A stretch of DNA of 64,000 nt, taken from assembly GCA_014904845.1 (NCBI GenBank), contig MU119311.1:108551-172550 (forward strand). The letters are read 5' to 3'. The translations under genes and the position numbers were made by a program. Shown piece after piece: positions 23,162 through 35,559 of the stretch. Numbering within the stretch: position 1 is the stretch's first letter; every line of letters starts with the position of its first letter. The notes below the pieces were generated by a model. The model was not told the origin of the DNA. It saw only the letters and a program-made list of their open reading frames with translations, and did no database searches. The DNA is from Acephala macrosclerotiorum. Its lineage: Eukaryota; Ascomycota; Leotiomycetes; Helotiales; Mollisiaceae.

Positions 23162-24352
23162 TCATTCGAACCTCTGAAGAAAAAGCTCCTCATATGCGAC
23201 TCTTCCATTCTCCAACGGCGCGTTGCCCGTCAACATATCCTCGGCACGTGGACCCGATAACCTATACTCCCTTCCAACTCCCAGCACCAAACTAGAAAGC
23301 AGCACTCCAATCATGACAGGGCCAAAGTTATTCTTCGCTGGGCATTCAAAACTTCCAGCTCCGAAAGGTAGGTAAGGAACCTTGGAGCTCAATCTCATCT
23401 CTACAAAGCGGCTCGGATAGAATTTCAGCGCATCACTTCCCCAATATTGTGAATTCCGCTGAAGTGTTTCGACCCCCACTCGCTCCTTCCTACCTGCGAT
23501 CTGCCTATATATCGTCCGAGTAGGAGGGTATAGCCGCAACCCTTCCTTGACGATGTGGGCTAGAGACACAAAGCTAGACCTGTGGTCCTCGAGGCTAGCA
23601 TAATTTGGATGATCGAAGAACGAGTGGCAGAGCTGCATATACTCGTGAATTTCTACATCATTGCTTCGGAAGCGGACCTCGAGGAAAAGTCGAAATACGA
23701 TTCGCCATAGAGTTTCGTATGCGGGTAGAAGGATATTGAGTGGATTGTCCCTTCCTTCAACGCTCTGATTATCGGCAATGAGGAAGACCTCTCGAAGCTG
23801 ATCAAGTAGTGCTTCTTTTCCCTTCGTCACCAACGCCTCATGAAGCCCCTCGGAGCTCTTTGAAGCCACCCACAAGTCATTGATCTTCGACGTTACGGAC
23901 TTGATGACTTTATTAGTAGGCTTTGGGACATCGGGGAAGAATTTCGTCATCACAGTTCGAAATACTGTGATCCGAACAACATCGATAAGCAGGAATGAAT
24001 CTTGCTTTCCTCCTGCGGTGGTCAATTGATCTCCCACACTGTCGATTGAAGCATCCGCCAGACTTTTCCAAGCCTTGTCTGACGTCTGCAGCTTAAGTCT
24101 GACATTCCCCAGGAATTCCCGATGATATCTTTCGTCTGTTGTGGTAAATGGGTTGTCAATGCCGAAGACGGTGACAAGCCTGGTGTTGGTCGGTGCTCGT
24201 TCTCCAAGTTTGGACCTTCGAAGAATTTCAGGATGTCGTTGAAGGGAACAAGTCCTCGTAGACAGGGCCATGGCATTGTAGACCAGGCAAATGTAGAAGA
24301 TCAGGGCGGTGCCCAATAGGATTGCCAGTGTTAAGAACATCGTGTCCTTCAT
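23162..24352 (-). CDS. Cytochrome P450, short atypical subfamily
   Basis: The chosen start is ATG at 24352 (MKDTMFLT), because the hydrophobic anchor begins right after it; an upstream in-frame ATG at 24487 would add 45 hydrophilic residues of poor quality. The product is 396 residues, about 100 shorter than a typical fungal P450. Order: membrane anchor (residues 5-28); FGIDNPFTTTDE; an I-helix-like PAYETLWR in DNPLNILLPAYETLWRI; K-helix EGLRLYPP (ExxR); FYPSRF (PERF-like); and the haem loop PFGAGSFECPA with the Cys ligand. It would be an ER-anchored monooxygenase dependent on P450 reductase, with unknown substrate. It needs no introns and appears intact. A dead paralogue lies 4-5 kb away on the same strand. 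Confidence 0.8.
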   Translation of the reverse strand: MKDTMFLTLAILLGTALIFYICLVYNAMALSTRTCSLQRHPEILRRSKLGERAPTNTRLVTVFGIDNPFTTTDERYHREFLGNVRLKLQTSDKAWKSLADASIDSVGDQLTTAGGKQDSFLLIDVVRITVFRTVMTKFFPDVPKPTNKVIKSVTSKINDLWVASKSSEGLHEALVTKGKEALLDQLREVFLIADNQSVEGRDNPLNILLPAYETLWRIVFRLFLEVRFRSNDVEIHEYMQLCHSFFDHPNYASLEDHRSSFVSLAHIVKEGLRLYPPTRTIYRQIAGRKERVGVETLQRNSQYWGSDALKFYPSRFVEMRLSSKVPYLPFGAGSFECPAKNNFGPVMIGVLLSSLVLGVGREYRLSGPRAEDMLTGNAPLENGRVAYEELFLQRFE

Positions 24353-25744
24353 TTTGCCTCCTTTTGATAGCGAAAGCGGTACTTTTTGACACCGGTTGAT
24401 ATTGACTGCTATTATCTGAAGACTTGGGCAATGGAGGATTTCTTCAGCAAACATTCCCATGATGAGTCGAGAGCAAATGTGACTCATCTAAATTGTGTCC
24501 TATGCATGTACGGAGGCCCCCTGTGGACGATAACAACCAATGCTCCCGACAACACAACGCCACATGGTACCCCACACTTTAGCAGCCAATAGCCACAATT
24601 GTGTGTCATTCATTTGTTGTTAGGATATGAGATATCGTTGGCTTCCTCCCCATCCCAATTATATCATATCTCTAATTCGGATTTGCCCATGGTGAGTACG
24701 TAGGATTGGCAACGTGCCTGTCCCTAATTCGAGTAGATTACCCTCGCAAAAAATCTAGGTAAAAATTTCAAGATTCTTGATGGTCAAGTCAATCGAGGTA
24801 CAGTGGAATAGCGACGGTCGAAAGCTGAAGCGGAGGTTGGATCATACGAAAGCTGTCGAGTCGAGCGGGCTGAGGGCTTGACTACTAACGATACAAAGAC
24901 ACGATCGAGTGCAAGACCAAGATGTTTGCTTTCAGCTTCTAGTTTCCACACTTAATCAAGTGCCGTCAGGTTCTGTGGCAGCTTAAAACCGTGACTTGTA
25001 GAGAAATGGTTGAAAACACTGGTGATGTAGACCGCACACATTGCCCACACGACAACAAACACCAAACGTACCCTTGATACTTTGCTCGCCGTAACTTCGA
25101 ATAGAATGTCGCTTGGTGGCGTAAACCTGTTTGGCTTGGGTCCAACGGAATTGTTGGTGCTGCAGTTTGTCCCGTCGCTTGTCCATCCCTGAAATTCCCC
25201 CTCACCCAAGCGAGATCATAAAAGGGGCGGCATTGCCCATCTCGATATTGACGGTTAGACTGTCTTTTGAGATTGATTATAATATAAAACACCCAAAGAA
25301 AGGCTGCAGCATCTACAAATGCTACGATACGCTTCTGAGGATGTCAAAGTCTAGGGAGTGTATCACAACAAGGTGAAGATAACCAGATGTAAAAGTACTT
25401 TGTCAGAGACATTACGACCTAAAGAAGTGCAAATAAAAGAATCTAATAATAGAAAGCTTTATAGCCAGTACAGTTTATACATATAAAGAGTCAGTTTGTC
25501 TGGCAGCTATATTTAAATGCTCTCTATCCAGAAAGATTTGTCCTTGTTTTAATTATGGTTTCCGCAAAGGCTTCGAGCTAGACTCGGACGTTGAGCAAAC
25601 AACCCGCTCGGTATCGTCATTCTCCTGTCCGTTCACGTGAATATTTGTTACGACGCGGCTGCAAGAACGCGTTCTTATTGCCGCAGAAGACAATCGCCAA
25701 CAACCACCTTCCAGCGTGTGTCTACAACCATCCGCGCCAGCAAG
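24353..25744. other. Intergenic, about 1.4 kb
   Basis: A divergent promoter region. Minus-strand frames at 24952-25292 encode a hydrophobic patch but no recognisable family or start context. I see no repeat. Confidence 0.4.
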
Positions 25745-26608
25745 ATGACTTCCAATTACCATCTGCAGAATGGTGCGCAAGCCTACGATATATCCTCACA
25801 GACCATCGGGCAATTCAACTTACCTCCTCCTGAGCTTCTGTTCGATGGACTCCGTTACGAGATTGATCCTACCTTCATTCAGCCGGTATGTCAAGCCTCA
25901 AACCAAATTATCAACTTCCTTCCCTGATTAACCATTTCTAGGATATGCTAGTTCAAGAGGGATACGACTTTGCGATAGTTGTTCCGACACGAAGCGAAGA
26001 AGAGGATGAGGATATCACTGAGAGCGGACCGGGTTTCTTGGTTTACAATGGGCTCGTATACATTATAGCCTCCGACAGAGATCCCGTACGTATTACTCTG
26101 GCATATAATGGCAAACGCTAACAATTCATAGGCGATGGTAGACGATAAAGTTTTACGAGTATCCGACTCCAACAAGGTCCAGTCAGCTGGCGTCGCCATC
26201 CCTATGGCTCTAGATCTCTCTCTCGGACAAACTCTGCCTCAACCACGCTCCACAACCATAAATGACTTCGGTAGCAACGGCCCGATGATGGTGAGAAACA
26301 ACGGTGTAATCAAGCCGCGATATCCATACACCCGCGAACACCACGACTACCTATTCGAATTGGTAGAGTCGGCGCTCACACAACTGAAGCGAGACCTGAA
26401 GCCTAAAGACTTTCATCCCATCACGGAGAAGCTTCATCAGAAATTCCGAGGCAGCAGAATTGAGAAGGGCACACCGCTTGCAAAGGGTGGTCTGGCGAGC
26501 ATCAGCTTTGATTACATTGAGAGGACTTCTCATAATGTTCACTCATATGTGTTCAAGACAAAAAGGGCTCTGTATGATCAATTGAAGGCGAGGATTCTCA
26601 GTTCTTGA
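25745..26608 (+). CDS. Conserved-looking fungal hypothetical protein
   Basis: Three exons (25745-25885, 25942-26085 and 26132-26608) are joined across 56- and 46-nt introns (GTATGT...CTAG; GTACGT...ATAG), both in phase 0, giving 253 residues. I do not recognise the family. The N-terminal third is neutral (PPPELLFDGLRYEIDPTF). The middle has an acidic patch (SEEEDEDITESG) and a hydrophobic strand (FLVYNGLVYIIASD). The C-terminal ~90 residues are basic and helical, with EHHDYLFELVESALTQLKRDL and KDFHPITEKLHQKFRGSRI, somewhat like the short helix bundle of a Myb/SANT-type module, though this is only a weak impression. The splice sites and consistent phase make this a real gene. Confidence 0.65.
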
Positions 26609-26998
26609 TTACGCACGACAAGATGGGATGGTGCGGTGGGAAGATGTGTTATGGGCAGCAGTTGCAGTCTGGTGAGGCTGACGGAAATAATTAGAGTCTT
26701 GTATTGTATGACGAAAGAACGGTGTTTGGCGAGTACTCACGGTAGGAGGGACTTCAAGTTGGTAGATGTTTACATAGCCTTCCTTCTCGTTTGACTTTCG
26801 CATGCCAAATCCAGGAGCATTCAAACGTGGCTCAGTCTTTAGGAGTTCAAAGAATGAACAGTAATTCTTGTATAAAAGCCCATCCCTTGACCCACAAACC
26901 TCGTCCTGTGCCAAGGTAAAAGTTAAAGGATCAAGTACGACTGGTCGCCGAATGCTGAGGTGACCACCTCGCTTGGCCTCCACTATCATAACTTGCAC
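26609..26998 (-). CDS. Possible exon of an unrecognised gene
   Basis: An open stretch on the minus strand reads VEAKRGGHLSIRRPVVLDP, AQDEVCGSRDGLLYKNYC and FGMRKSNEKEGYVNIYQLEV, which looks protein-like rather than random. A donor (GTGAGT) follows VPPT near 26750 and an acceptor (TTCCGTCAG) lies near 26680. No family is recognised, and the 5' part is not identified. It may be a remnant. Confidence 0.25.
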   Translation of the reverse strand: MQVMIVEAKRGGHLSIRRPVVLDPLTFTLAQDEVCGSRDGLLYKNYCSFFELLKTEPRLNAPGFGMRKSNEKEGYVNIYQLEVPPTVSTRQTPFFRHTIQDSNYFRQPHQTATAAHNTSSHRTIPSCRA

Positions 26999-28125
26999 CT
27001 GGCCATTTTATCCCTATCACTTCCCCCCAAGTTTTCCTCAGCTACTTCCAATTCCAACCCTAGGCCTCGAGCCATGGCCGACCGATCAGAGCCTATGGAC
27101 TACCTTTACAGGACACGAGATAGGAAAGTTGAATGAGGTATCGGATGTACTAATGCGTCCTTTCAATCCGAGTAAGCTGATCACTACCTACGAGTAAGGA
27201 CAAGCCGTTATAAGAGAGCTGGAGCGAATGCTAAGAATTCAGGCGCCAAAACTGCCACGTGGCTGGTCTGAGGCAAGCGCACACTGAACATTTATAAGGC
27301 TACTAAATCGTAGAGATCAACGCCCACCTGGCCTGGCTGCAATGTACGTGGAGGTAGTTGAGTACCATCGAGTATGGGGAAGCTTCGACGCATGGGAGGG
27401 ACCGCCGCGAGGTCGTGACCCGAAAGCCGATGCGATATTAATAAAAGCAGATGATAACGCTACGTCTGAGGAGGAACTTGCCACTCAGAGTGAATCCGAT
27501 GAGAGTCTCGAACTCGGAGATATAAGTGAGATCTTGGGCGCGGAGGGAGGCACGCTCGCAATCAGACCAGGACACAACTCATGCTATTAACTTGCCTTCC
27601 GTTGTCAACTCTATCAGATAAAAATACAAATGATACCATTAAATCCAACCTTTGTGAGAGAAGAGGTCATAGTTTAGTCAATTTGAGAAAGCAAAGGAGA
27701 GCAGAACAGCGTCAAGCTACCGAGTCGTACGTGTTATCGAATCCAACGAACCCAAATCCAATAGCCAGGTATGAACAGGTTGATCGGGTTTGATTCATTC
27801 GGTGAGGGGTGGGAGGGTGGTTACATATTATTGGGAGGCATAGTTTGCAGAATTTACGTGGTTAAGTGAGTGATTCACACTTTTCAGCCTCGTTTTGAAT
27901 AGGGAATCGACTGTGACATGACTGATATGTATTTAAAATTCACTCCAAAGCAGTCTGTCAACCAGCGTGCAACCGACTCTGTTTTGGTGTATAAATGCAG
28001 CATTTCACTTCAACCAATGACCCTCCACACTTCCACGAGACCACGAACCTCTGACTCATCACGATTGGATCCTTCCCTCATACGAGTGTTCTTCGCACTT
28101 CGTTTACTTCACGCCCCCCCCCCCC

Positions 28126-28158
<33 letters not shown>

Positions 28159-30310
28159 TGTGTGTTGTTCAAGTCATCCGTAGAACCTGAACTTCGAATC
28201 GAAGACCTATTCTCGCTGTCAACTTCACCAGCACCGTCAATACCTATCTTCAGAAAATTCAGATTTCCGGATGAAAGAACACCTCCCCTTCTCATTTTCA
28301 AGGAGGCAAGTACTATGGATGTCCCCTATATCGACATCTTCACGGAGTCAAAATCTTCCCTTTCTCTTTCCTTGGGCATCAAATATCTCTTGCCCAAACC
28401 CTGAAGTTGTTGAACACCTTGACAAAATCGCTGGCTATAATTATCTCTTTCCTTGAGTGGAAAGCGGCTTTTATACCCAGGAAGTCAACCTCTAAGGTTC
28501 TAGGAAATGAAGGGATAAGTCAGAACAGCAAAATAAGCCTCGAAAGAACCGCCTTCTACAAAAGCAACCTCCACTCCACCAACAGGCCTGTATCCTCAAT
28601 AATTCTCTGTTGCGTCTGCGGCTCCATGGCGCGCGACGAAGACCGACGTCTCCGTTAAAAATAGCGCTACTTCTAAAATCGCTCAAAACTGATTCACGTG
28701 TGAAAATCATCTGATCTTCTGCAGGAGAACTGCTTTGCGGAGTATTTCCCACACTGCTATCAACACCCACACACTTCCCCATACTTCAGACAAACCCCCA
28801 TCTTTCGCTGTCAATTCTATTTTACTGTGAGAATCATCAAGCTAAAACACCCCCTTCCCACTCAAGCTAGCTTCAAAACCCTCCACCAAAAAGCCAGCAA
28901 ACTCAAACGACATCACCAACCACAGTCCAGGAATGCGAGGGAGGTGGTGCCACCCAACCCCAAGCCCAACAATCTCCAGCATTTAAGAAGATCATCGAAT
29001 TTGTTCATTATTTGTGCGGTTCGGGTATGGAGAGGTGGTGTTTATATACTTCTGGAAGATAGCAGTGGGAAGAGAAGTGGCATGTGAAATGGGTTCGACT
29101 CACGAGGTAAGCGGCGCATTCGAGGAGTAACGTGTTGAGGCTGATAAAGAGTAAAGGGGAGGTTGAGATGTGGGAAGTTTGTTAGACTAGATTTAGAGAG
29201 ACTCTAATATTCTTACAAATAAAGCAGGATCGAATAAGATACTGCACAAAAGCACCAACAACCCTGTATCCCTTCAATCATTTCTTATAAGAACCAACCC
29301 ACCCCCACCACCTTCTCATATTCAACAAGATCCCTCGCCACTCCGTGGTACGGGAAGATCAAGACCGAGAAGCTTCACCGCTGTCTCCCTGCCAGATCGT
29401 TCGTTGTTTCTCACCTATAAAAACATCTAGGTCTCACGTTATCGCAAGTTTCATTAATTCACAGTCCTACAGTACCCCGCATCCTCACACTCCAAATCAA
29501 ACCCATTATCCACATTTTTGCTGTCAAGATCTCTCCCACGCTTAACTCCACTATCTGAATCCCTTCCGACTCTCCTTCCCTTTCAGACTCAGACCCGCCA
29601 TCCCCTCTCATCTCGCGGGGAGAAATCCTGAGAAGTAAACTCTTCCTCGACCGAAGTCAAAGAGGCGGATAGAAGCATAAGCAGCAAGCTAAGCCGCGCG
29701 ACTACAGACTCATCATCTTAGTAGGAGTTTGGTACAGTATTTGGGTTTCGTTTCTTGTTACCTAGTATTGTAGGAAAGAGGGGAGGGGTGTTTATATAGT
29801 GGTAGAGGTCGGTATGGTGGAGGAGAAGCTGGGGGGAGGTGGAGAAGAAGGCACGTGACAGCTGAGGAAGGAAGGGGTGTGAATTTTGTTTTACGAGGGT
29901 TTTGATGTTGAGAGGTGAAGTCGAATGCGAAAGAAAGAATGAAGTGGAGGTAGGCAGCCCGTATTAACGTTGAAATAAGTGAAACTGTGCAAGGAGGAAA
30001 CTCTCCGAACAATTCGAAGAGTTGAGAAAGCAGAACACGAACTTGGACATCACCAACAGTACATCAGGGCCTAAAGAGATGAGATCATGTAGAAGCAGCC
30101 TTGCTTTAATTCATCTCTCGCCAAAGAGAGGTATGGCATGGTATAGTAAGTATTATTATCAACGCCTCGCAATGCATGGCTAACCAAATGCAACAGAAAC
30201 AGAAACGTAAGCATTCTCCTCCCAAATCAGCGCGACAATTTTCCATCCCACCATCGCCTTACTGTACTACCAAAATCAAAGCGAAAGCACTCGCAAGATC
30301 TCAAGGCGAT
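26999..30310. other. Gene-poor stretch, about 3.3 kb
   Basis: There are many short open frames on both strands (for example 27342-27590 plus, acidic, unrecognised), but none with a supported structure. It contains the compound microsatellite at 28114-28165. The section 28800-30000 is C/T- or G/A-rich and low-complexity. Confidence 0.45.
28114..28165. repeat. Compound microsatellite C(n)-(CT)n-(TG)n
   Basis: A C homopolymer of about 13 is followed directly by about eight CT and about twelve TG dinucleotides. It is expected to be length-polymorphic, and the exact length may be unreliable. Confidence 0.9.
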
Positions 30311-31878
30311 CTACGCATCAAGAGAAGTCCCTGACCCATCCTGACTCCTCTCCCTCGCTGTCTCCTTCAAGCTTTTCGAGATTAGGACTTTAGCTCGGAG
30401 TGCCGAGCGGATATCCGCTTCCGATCGTTCAGTCCAAGTCGAAAACCCATGCTCACTCAACGGCCAGAAAACCTTGTTCTCATCCCCCTTGCCTTCTGCA
30501 CCTCTCACTACCCGACTAAACGTCGGCGCCGGAACCGCCATCAACGTATCCAACTCCCCCGCTAACTCCTTGCAATATTGATCCAGGGGTAGATCATTAA
30601 CATCATTCCCAAACGGATTCTCCAACTCGTTTCCGATGGCGGCGAGACCGATGATGATGTAAGCGGCAGCGATGGTACCGGGGATAGTGACCCAGTCGAG
30701 GGCGTTGAAGAGCTGGAAAGGCAAAAGGTAGACGTAGAGGAGGACGATTTGGGAGATGAGGATGTTGTAGCCGACGGGGAGGGGGGTGGTGAGGACGCGT
30801 TCGGCGGAGGAGGCGGTGTCGGTCAGGGAGGCTAGGCATGTTACTTGAAGGGGATGTTAGCATGTTTACTGCTTGAAATATAGATCGAGAAGGAACTTAC
30901 ACATCTGACCCTGAACGACAGCACTCTTCAGAGTCTGATTGACAGTAACCTCCTCAACGTAACTCGAAAGATATGTGAGGATTTCCAAAGGTAGATTGCC
31001 CAACGGTCGGTCTGCGCGCTTGATCACCTTCCTGGGATTCGAATTCGCCATGCTCAATCCCAAATACTCGCCCGCCACCTTCCAAGGCGTCTTCTTCTGG
31101 ACAATAAGATTTTCCTCCTTGTGCGCCGACTTCGCAAATGTATCCAAATGACCCACCAAACTCGCAATATCCGGATAATGCGCATATGGCTCGAATCTGA
31201 GTTTATGCTTCAGAGCAACCGCAAACGCCAATATCAAATTAATCGCAGTGACTTTCGACAGTAAATCCTCCTTCGCACACTCCGGCCGTTCAGAAACATG
31301 AACCCAAATATACCTCGCCAAATTCCTACTTTGGACACTGAGGGTCGCCCAACTCTTTCGTCCATCGGAATAACGTTCATATGCCGTACTCGAACGGAAG
31401 GACAAAGCGAGACCGACGACGAAACCGAGGACGGTGAGAAGGACGGTGTTGACGGCTAGGGGGAAGACGAATTTCGATATGCAAGTTACGAGGGTGGACC
31501 AGCATGCAACGAGGGTGAGGGGGAGGATCATGCGGGGGGTGACGGAGCCGTGGACGCGCAGGAAGTAGGGGAGTTTGGAGTGGGCGTCTAGATCGCGGGG
31601 GCCGACCTGTGGTATCCTGTTAGCTACGTTCAATCGTCTTATAAGGTAGAACGTACGAAGTAGGAGTCGAGGGAAAGGTCGATTAGTTGGCTATGGTGAA
31701 AGTACGACATCGGGGTATGGGTACCGCTGACATGCACATCGGCGGTGTCTTTCGTCCATGTTGATTTCCTGGAGGTATTGTGTACGAATTGGGGCACCTC
31801 GTGGGCGGTGGTGTATTCGTGATCTGCTGCTGAAGTTGGGGCTGCAGAGGTAGGAGCAACGCCGCCATCGTCCGCCAT
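30311..31878 (-). CDS. Bestrophin-like anion channel (UPF0187 family)
   Basis: Three exons (31878-31657, 31606-30901 and 30843-30311) with 50- and 57-nt introns (the second with a CTAAC branch point) give 486 residues. Residues 1-74 are a soluble N-terminus. Then come the conserved entry to the membrane domain (HGSVTPRMILPLTLVACWST), the strongly conserved second segment VGLALSFRSSTAYERYSDGR and NLARYIWVH. The LPLEI region follows, then LASLTDTASSAERVLTTPLP formed across intron 2, and IAAAYIIIGLAAIGNELENPFG, the family's diagnostic ENPFG end of the last helix. The soluble tail is rich in charged residues. Fungal members are putative Cl-/HCO3- channels of the plasma or vacuolar membrane. The gene appears intact. 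Confidence 0.9.
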
Positions 31879-33566
31879 GTTGGGTAGTTGCAAGCTCGCT
31901 GTCGTTTGTTTGTTGTGTATGAAAAAGTGAAGCTCCTCCTTGGGAGACCTGAGATGGAGATGGAAGATTATGGGAGAAAGCAAAGAAAGAACGACAAACT
32001 ATTAAGGGCAGATCGTAAGGCGGAGAGAAAGGAAATTGAAATTGCGGAGAAGAGAGAAACAAGTGAATGAAATGTGGATGTGGAGAAAACCTCACCGTTA
32101 TAAGCCGCGCTCCCTTGCCCCTACCTCCATCCAGCCCAGAATTCAGGGGTAAATCCATTCCCGGCCAACCTGCCCATGTCACGGTGGGTCATTCGCGTTT
32201 CCAAAAAGTCTGAAAGATATATGTCAACCCCGGTATCTCTCTTTCAGGATATAGATCTTCCTTGGTCTAGCCTTCGAGGTACGACTTGAGACCAGTGATA
32301 GGTGCGTGGCAATTCAAGGCGAGGATAAAAATACATGGGCCCAAAAACGTCGCCAGGGGTAATCGACAGCGGCTGAGGCGGCTCGGTCCACTCGAATGTC
32401 ACCACGTAAAATTGAGAATGCAGTGAGACTCAACGGGACAGGGCTGAAGAGTATTTTCTGCCTGCCAATTCGATCCGATATCATGCAGCAGTCAGGAGAA
32501 GAACCTCGAGCGATGATGAAGGTTTTTATCGAGTGTTTAGGAACAGTGTTCGCTTAGACGTGGAGTTGGCGTCACCTGGGCGGCGGGAGGCGTTCTCGAC
32601 CGCACAAGCTTTGCATTTTCAGGGGCCGACGAGTCTCGACCTTGTTTCACTCACCTCCACCCGCTGCTCCCAGGTGGAGGGTTCCTACAGGGAGCTTTTC
32701 ATCGAGATCTGAAACTATCATCAAATCAGATCCGAAAATCGGTTCAAAAGGAACGATCGATATTCTTTAGGCATTCATTGATATGATCTTCAGCGTGGGC
32801 AGATCGTAGCGATGGGTGTATCATATCTGAGAATGGCGACGAATGGTCGAATGGTCGAATGTTTCAATCATGCGACTTGAAGGCGAAGATGCGGACGAGA
32901 ATCTCTTTGGTAATGACGAGATGAAGTTTGGCCCCTTTTTGTGATGAAAACTGCGCCTCATGCAATGGAGCCTCACCGCGTCGTGTTCTTCGCCAACCAA
33001 GATTACGAATCTGCTGCCGCTTCGAACACGGCTGGGGGCCAAATTTCGGCCGCGGTAGGCTCCACTTCAGCCTTGTAAACCTTCAAGCCACCGAAATCTC
33101 GATCGCTCGCTTCTTTTTCTTCATTCTTCTTTCTACATTCCAGTCACAAGCTGTCTCCAGAATGAAAGTCAACAACGTCCTGTAGTGCATGTACGATGGC
33201 CCAAATATGGCAGAGTTCTTACTTGATCCTCCTTTTCACAGCCTGAGCGTGTCCTTTCTCACATCCACAACGCGCGTTCAATCGATCCTTGGAGTTCCAC
33301 TGCATTTGTTCTCAGCGCTCCTGTTCTTCTCTTGTCCCTTCAATTCCAGCATGCAATCCCTCTTTTGTCCTTTCGATTCCGCTGTTACTCGGTTTGCTCT
33401 TCCTCTCCAGCTTCCAGCTTCCCATCGTTCGGTGTTTGATCTGGTGTCGCCCGCATCAGCGACCCAGCAGCTCGTGCCTTTACCGCCTTTTAAAGCCTAT
33501 TCTCGTTCTCCATCCCCAACACACCATCAATATCTGCATCCATCTTAGCAACATCACATCCCACAC
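31879..33566. other. Intergenic, about 1.7 kb
   Basis: The region is upstream of the bestrophin-like gene and downstream of the Mid2-like relic. A plus-strand frame at 33189-33548 is Ser/Pro/Phe-rich and not supported as a gene. I see nothing else. Confidence 0.4.
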
Positions 33567-34181
33567 TTAGTTCGTGCCTATTCGCCACCGTTCCATCTCA
33601 CGAATCTCCACATCTTTAACCCCCAATTCCGCCTCCATCCTCTTCACCTTCTCCCCCAAGCTACTTCTTCCCTTCGCTCTCCTTCTCCATAATACAACAA
33701 GCAATGCGAAGAAAAAAAGAAGGCTTAAAATGACGCCAACAGCGATCCCTATGAGGGCTCCTTTCTAAAGGCCGTGATTGGCATTCGAATTCGTAGACAC
33801 ATCTGTTGATGAGGTCGCCGAGGTCACGATTACCGACCCCGACACTGTGACCGTTTCGATGGTTCCCGACATAGCAGCATTGGTTGTGGAGGGACTCGGT
33901 AACGTCGTCTGTACTGCTCCATTGGTACTGGTGGTGCCGATTGACGATGGAGAGATAGCGGACGAAAGGCTGGGTTGAGACGTCACGATCGTTGCTGAGG
34001 TTGTACCACCAGGTACGAGCGTCATCGTCGCTATCGAGAGTGTGGGTGCGCGTTGTACTGTCCCGGACCCAAGAGCACATGGAGGTATATCTGAACCTTG
34101 ATGTCCAAGGGCGTTGATGAAAAAGAAGGTGAAGAGATGAGCCAAAGATCTGGAATCGTGATGGATATGAGATTGCTGCAA
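33567..34181 (-). pseudogene. Mid2/WSC-like Ser/Thr-rich single-pass protein with in-frame TAG
   Basis: Reading on the minus strand: PPCALGSGTVQRAPTLSIAT, then a long Ser/Thr-rich ectodomain (TTSATIVTSQPSLSSA, TVTVSGSVIVTSATSSTDV), then NANHGL, TAG (33767-33765), KGALIGIAVGVILSLLFFFA (the transmembrane helix), LWRRR and a basic, coiled tail (SLGEKVKRMEAELG) ending at TAA 33569-33567. This is the architecture of cell-wall stress sensors and related fungal surface proteins. CAG-to-TAG removes the membrane anchor. The region before 34181 looks like an intron acceptor (CTTGCAG), so the first exon with the signal peptide is upstream and not resolved. Confidence 0.55.
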
Positions 34182-35559
34182 GACAGCAAAATATTACGAC
34201 AAGGTGGTGCGGATTTGATACGCGATGTTCTGGAACGTGCTGTTGGGTAAGATTGGCAAGACATTGAGGCTTGAGACATTGAATCTGCAGCGGCTGAGAT
34301 GCCCACACGTGATCATCATTCCCCCACACAATGACAACCATCCCTGGGTTTCCTATTCAGCATGGGAAGAGATCCCCGAGTCCTGTGGATATTGAAGTCG
34401 TCACGCGTCTCTGGCGTCGTCTACCAAGGTAGTAGCTCAAGCGTCATGTGACGATCTGCTTCCATTCGCTGGTCGGACATGCTCAAACCCCTGAATCTGA
34501 GTTCCTTCAATCTCAACCAGCTGTCGTTGATTTACTTCAGCCTCAGAAGCTCGACTTCTTCCAACCGGACGCGCTCCCTCTCTCGTTCAAGAATCGCTTC
34601 TCTTTCCAACTCCGAAGGGTCCACACTATCGGGCACTTCGGGTTCTTGCACAACGTCGGAGCTCGATGCTGTATTAATGATCTTGGTGCATCTGGCAAAG
34701 ACGAGGGCCGAGCATCTGAGCCAGAATTTGAGTCCTGAAGAGACGCCGCATCTAGAGAAGGGAATCTCATCGAGTCTGGAGGAATCTATTCCGGACTTCG
34801 TTGAATGGACGTAGCTACATCATTCCTACCGCTTCGTGCTTACCTTGGTGGTTTATCACCTATTGTTAAAGATCTAGGGAACCCACTAAGCAAATACCCC
34901 TTCCCATCCTCCAGACAGAGCTGGATATCCATGTTCGTGCCTTACAAACCTATTTATAAGATTACGTCAGGAACCGAGATCTGAAAATCCAGCTCAAACA
35001 TCATAGTATCGAGAGTTGTGGGAAGTATATCGATGACTTGGAGAACTTTCTCATCCTCGCAAATTCGTGAATTTGTTGCTTTTGAAATCTGCTAGAACGA
35101 AGATGTTTGCCGAGTTTGCAGATTTCTGGGACTTCAGCTGGAATTTGGCAGAGTATGTCTCCGTTCAAAAAGGCGTTGCTTTCGCTTCGCCTCTCCTTGC
35201 TGGGCTCGAAATAGAACAGCTTGGTGAGCAATTGAAGCGTCACGTGCTAACCACGCCCTTCTGACTTGGCTTATACGTGCTGTCACTTATACTGGCTCAA
35301 TGACGTGACTCCTATCAACCGACGCGGAGCCAATGGAATTAGGCGATCACGTCTGAAATGCTTGATGCAGAGTCCTTCGAATCTATTGCAACGATGTCAG
35401 GAAGCAATTTTGGTAGACAGCAACTATGAATACCGGCGAATTAACTAAACCAGGGAGAACAGCGACAGAACCCTGTTGCCTTAATTTCGTGACCGACCTG
35501 AGGAGTAATATGCTCTGTATTCTATGTCAGAATATCCAACGATACCTCGAATTGGCAAG
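34182..35559. other. Unresolved stretch, about 1.4 kb
   Basis: It contains the unresolved 5' part of the Mid2-like locus. At 34540-34770 the minus strand has a Glu/Arg-rich helical-looking stretch (SELEREAILERERERV) with no start or splice context. The plus-strand piece KYIDDLENFLILA near 35025 is vaguely like N-terminal domains of fungal NLR/HET-s-type proteins but is interrupted. No gene is called. Confidence 0.35.

Noticed and set aside
27918..28404. Frames crossing the compound microsatellite
   Set aside because: They are open only because C, CT and TG runs lack stops.
33189..33570. 120-codon plus-strand Ser/Pro/Phe-rich frame
   Set aside because: C/T-rich composition artefact in the flank of the Mid2-like locus; no start context or domain.
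34990..35270. Possible N-terminal domain of an NLR/HET-s-type protein (KYIDDLENFLILA)
   Set aside because: Only one short suggestive segment, interrupted by stops; not enough to call a gene.
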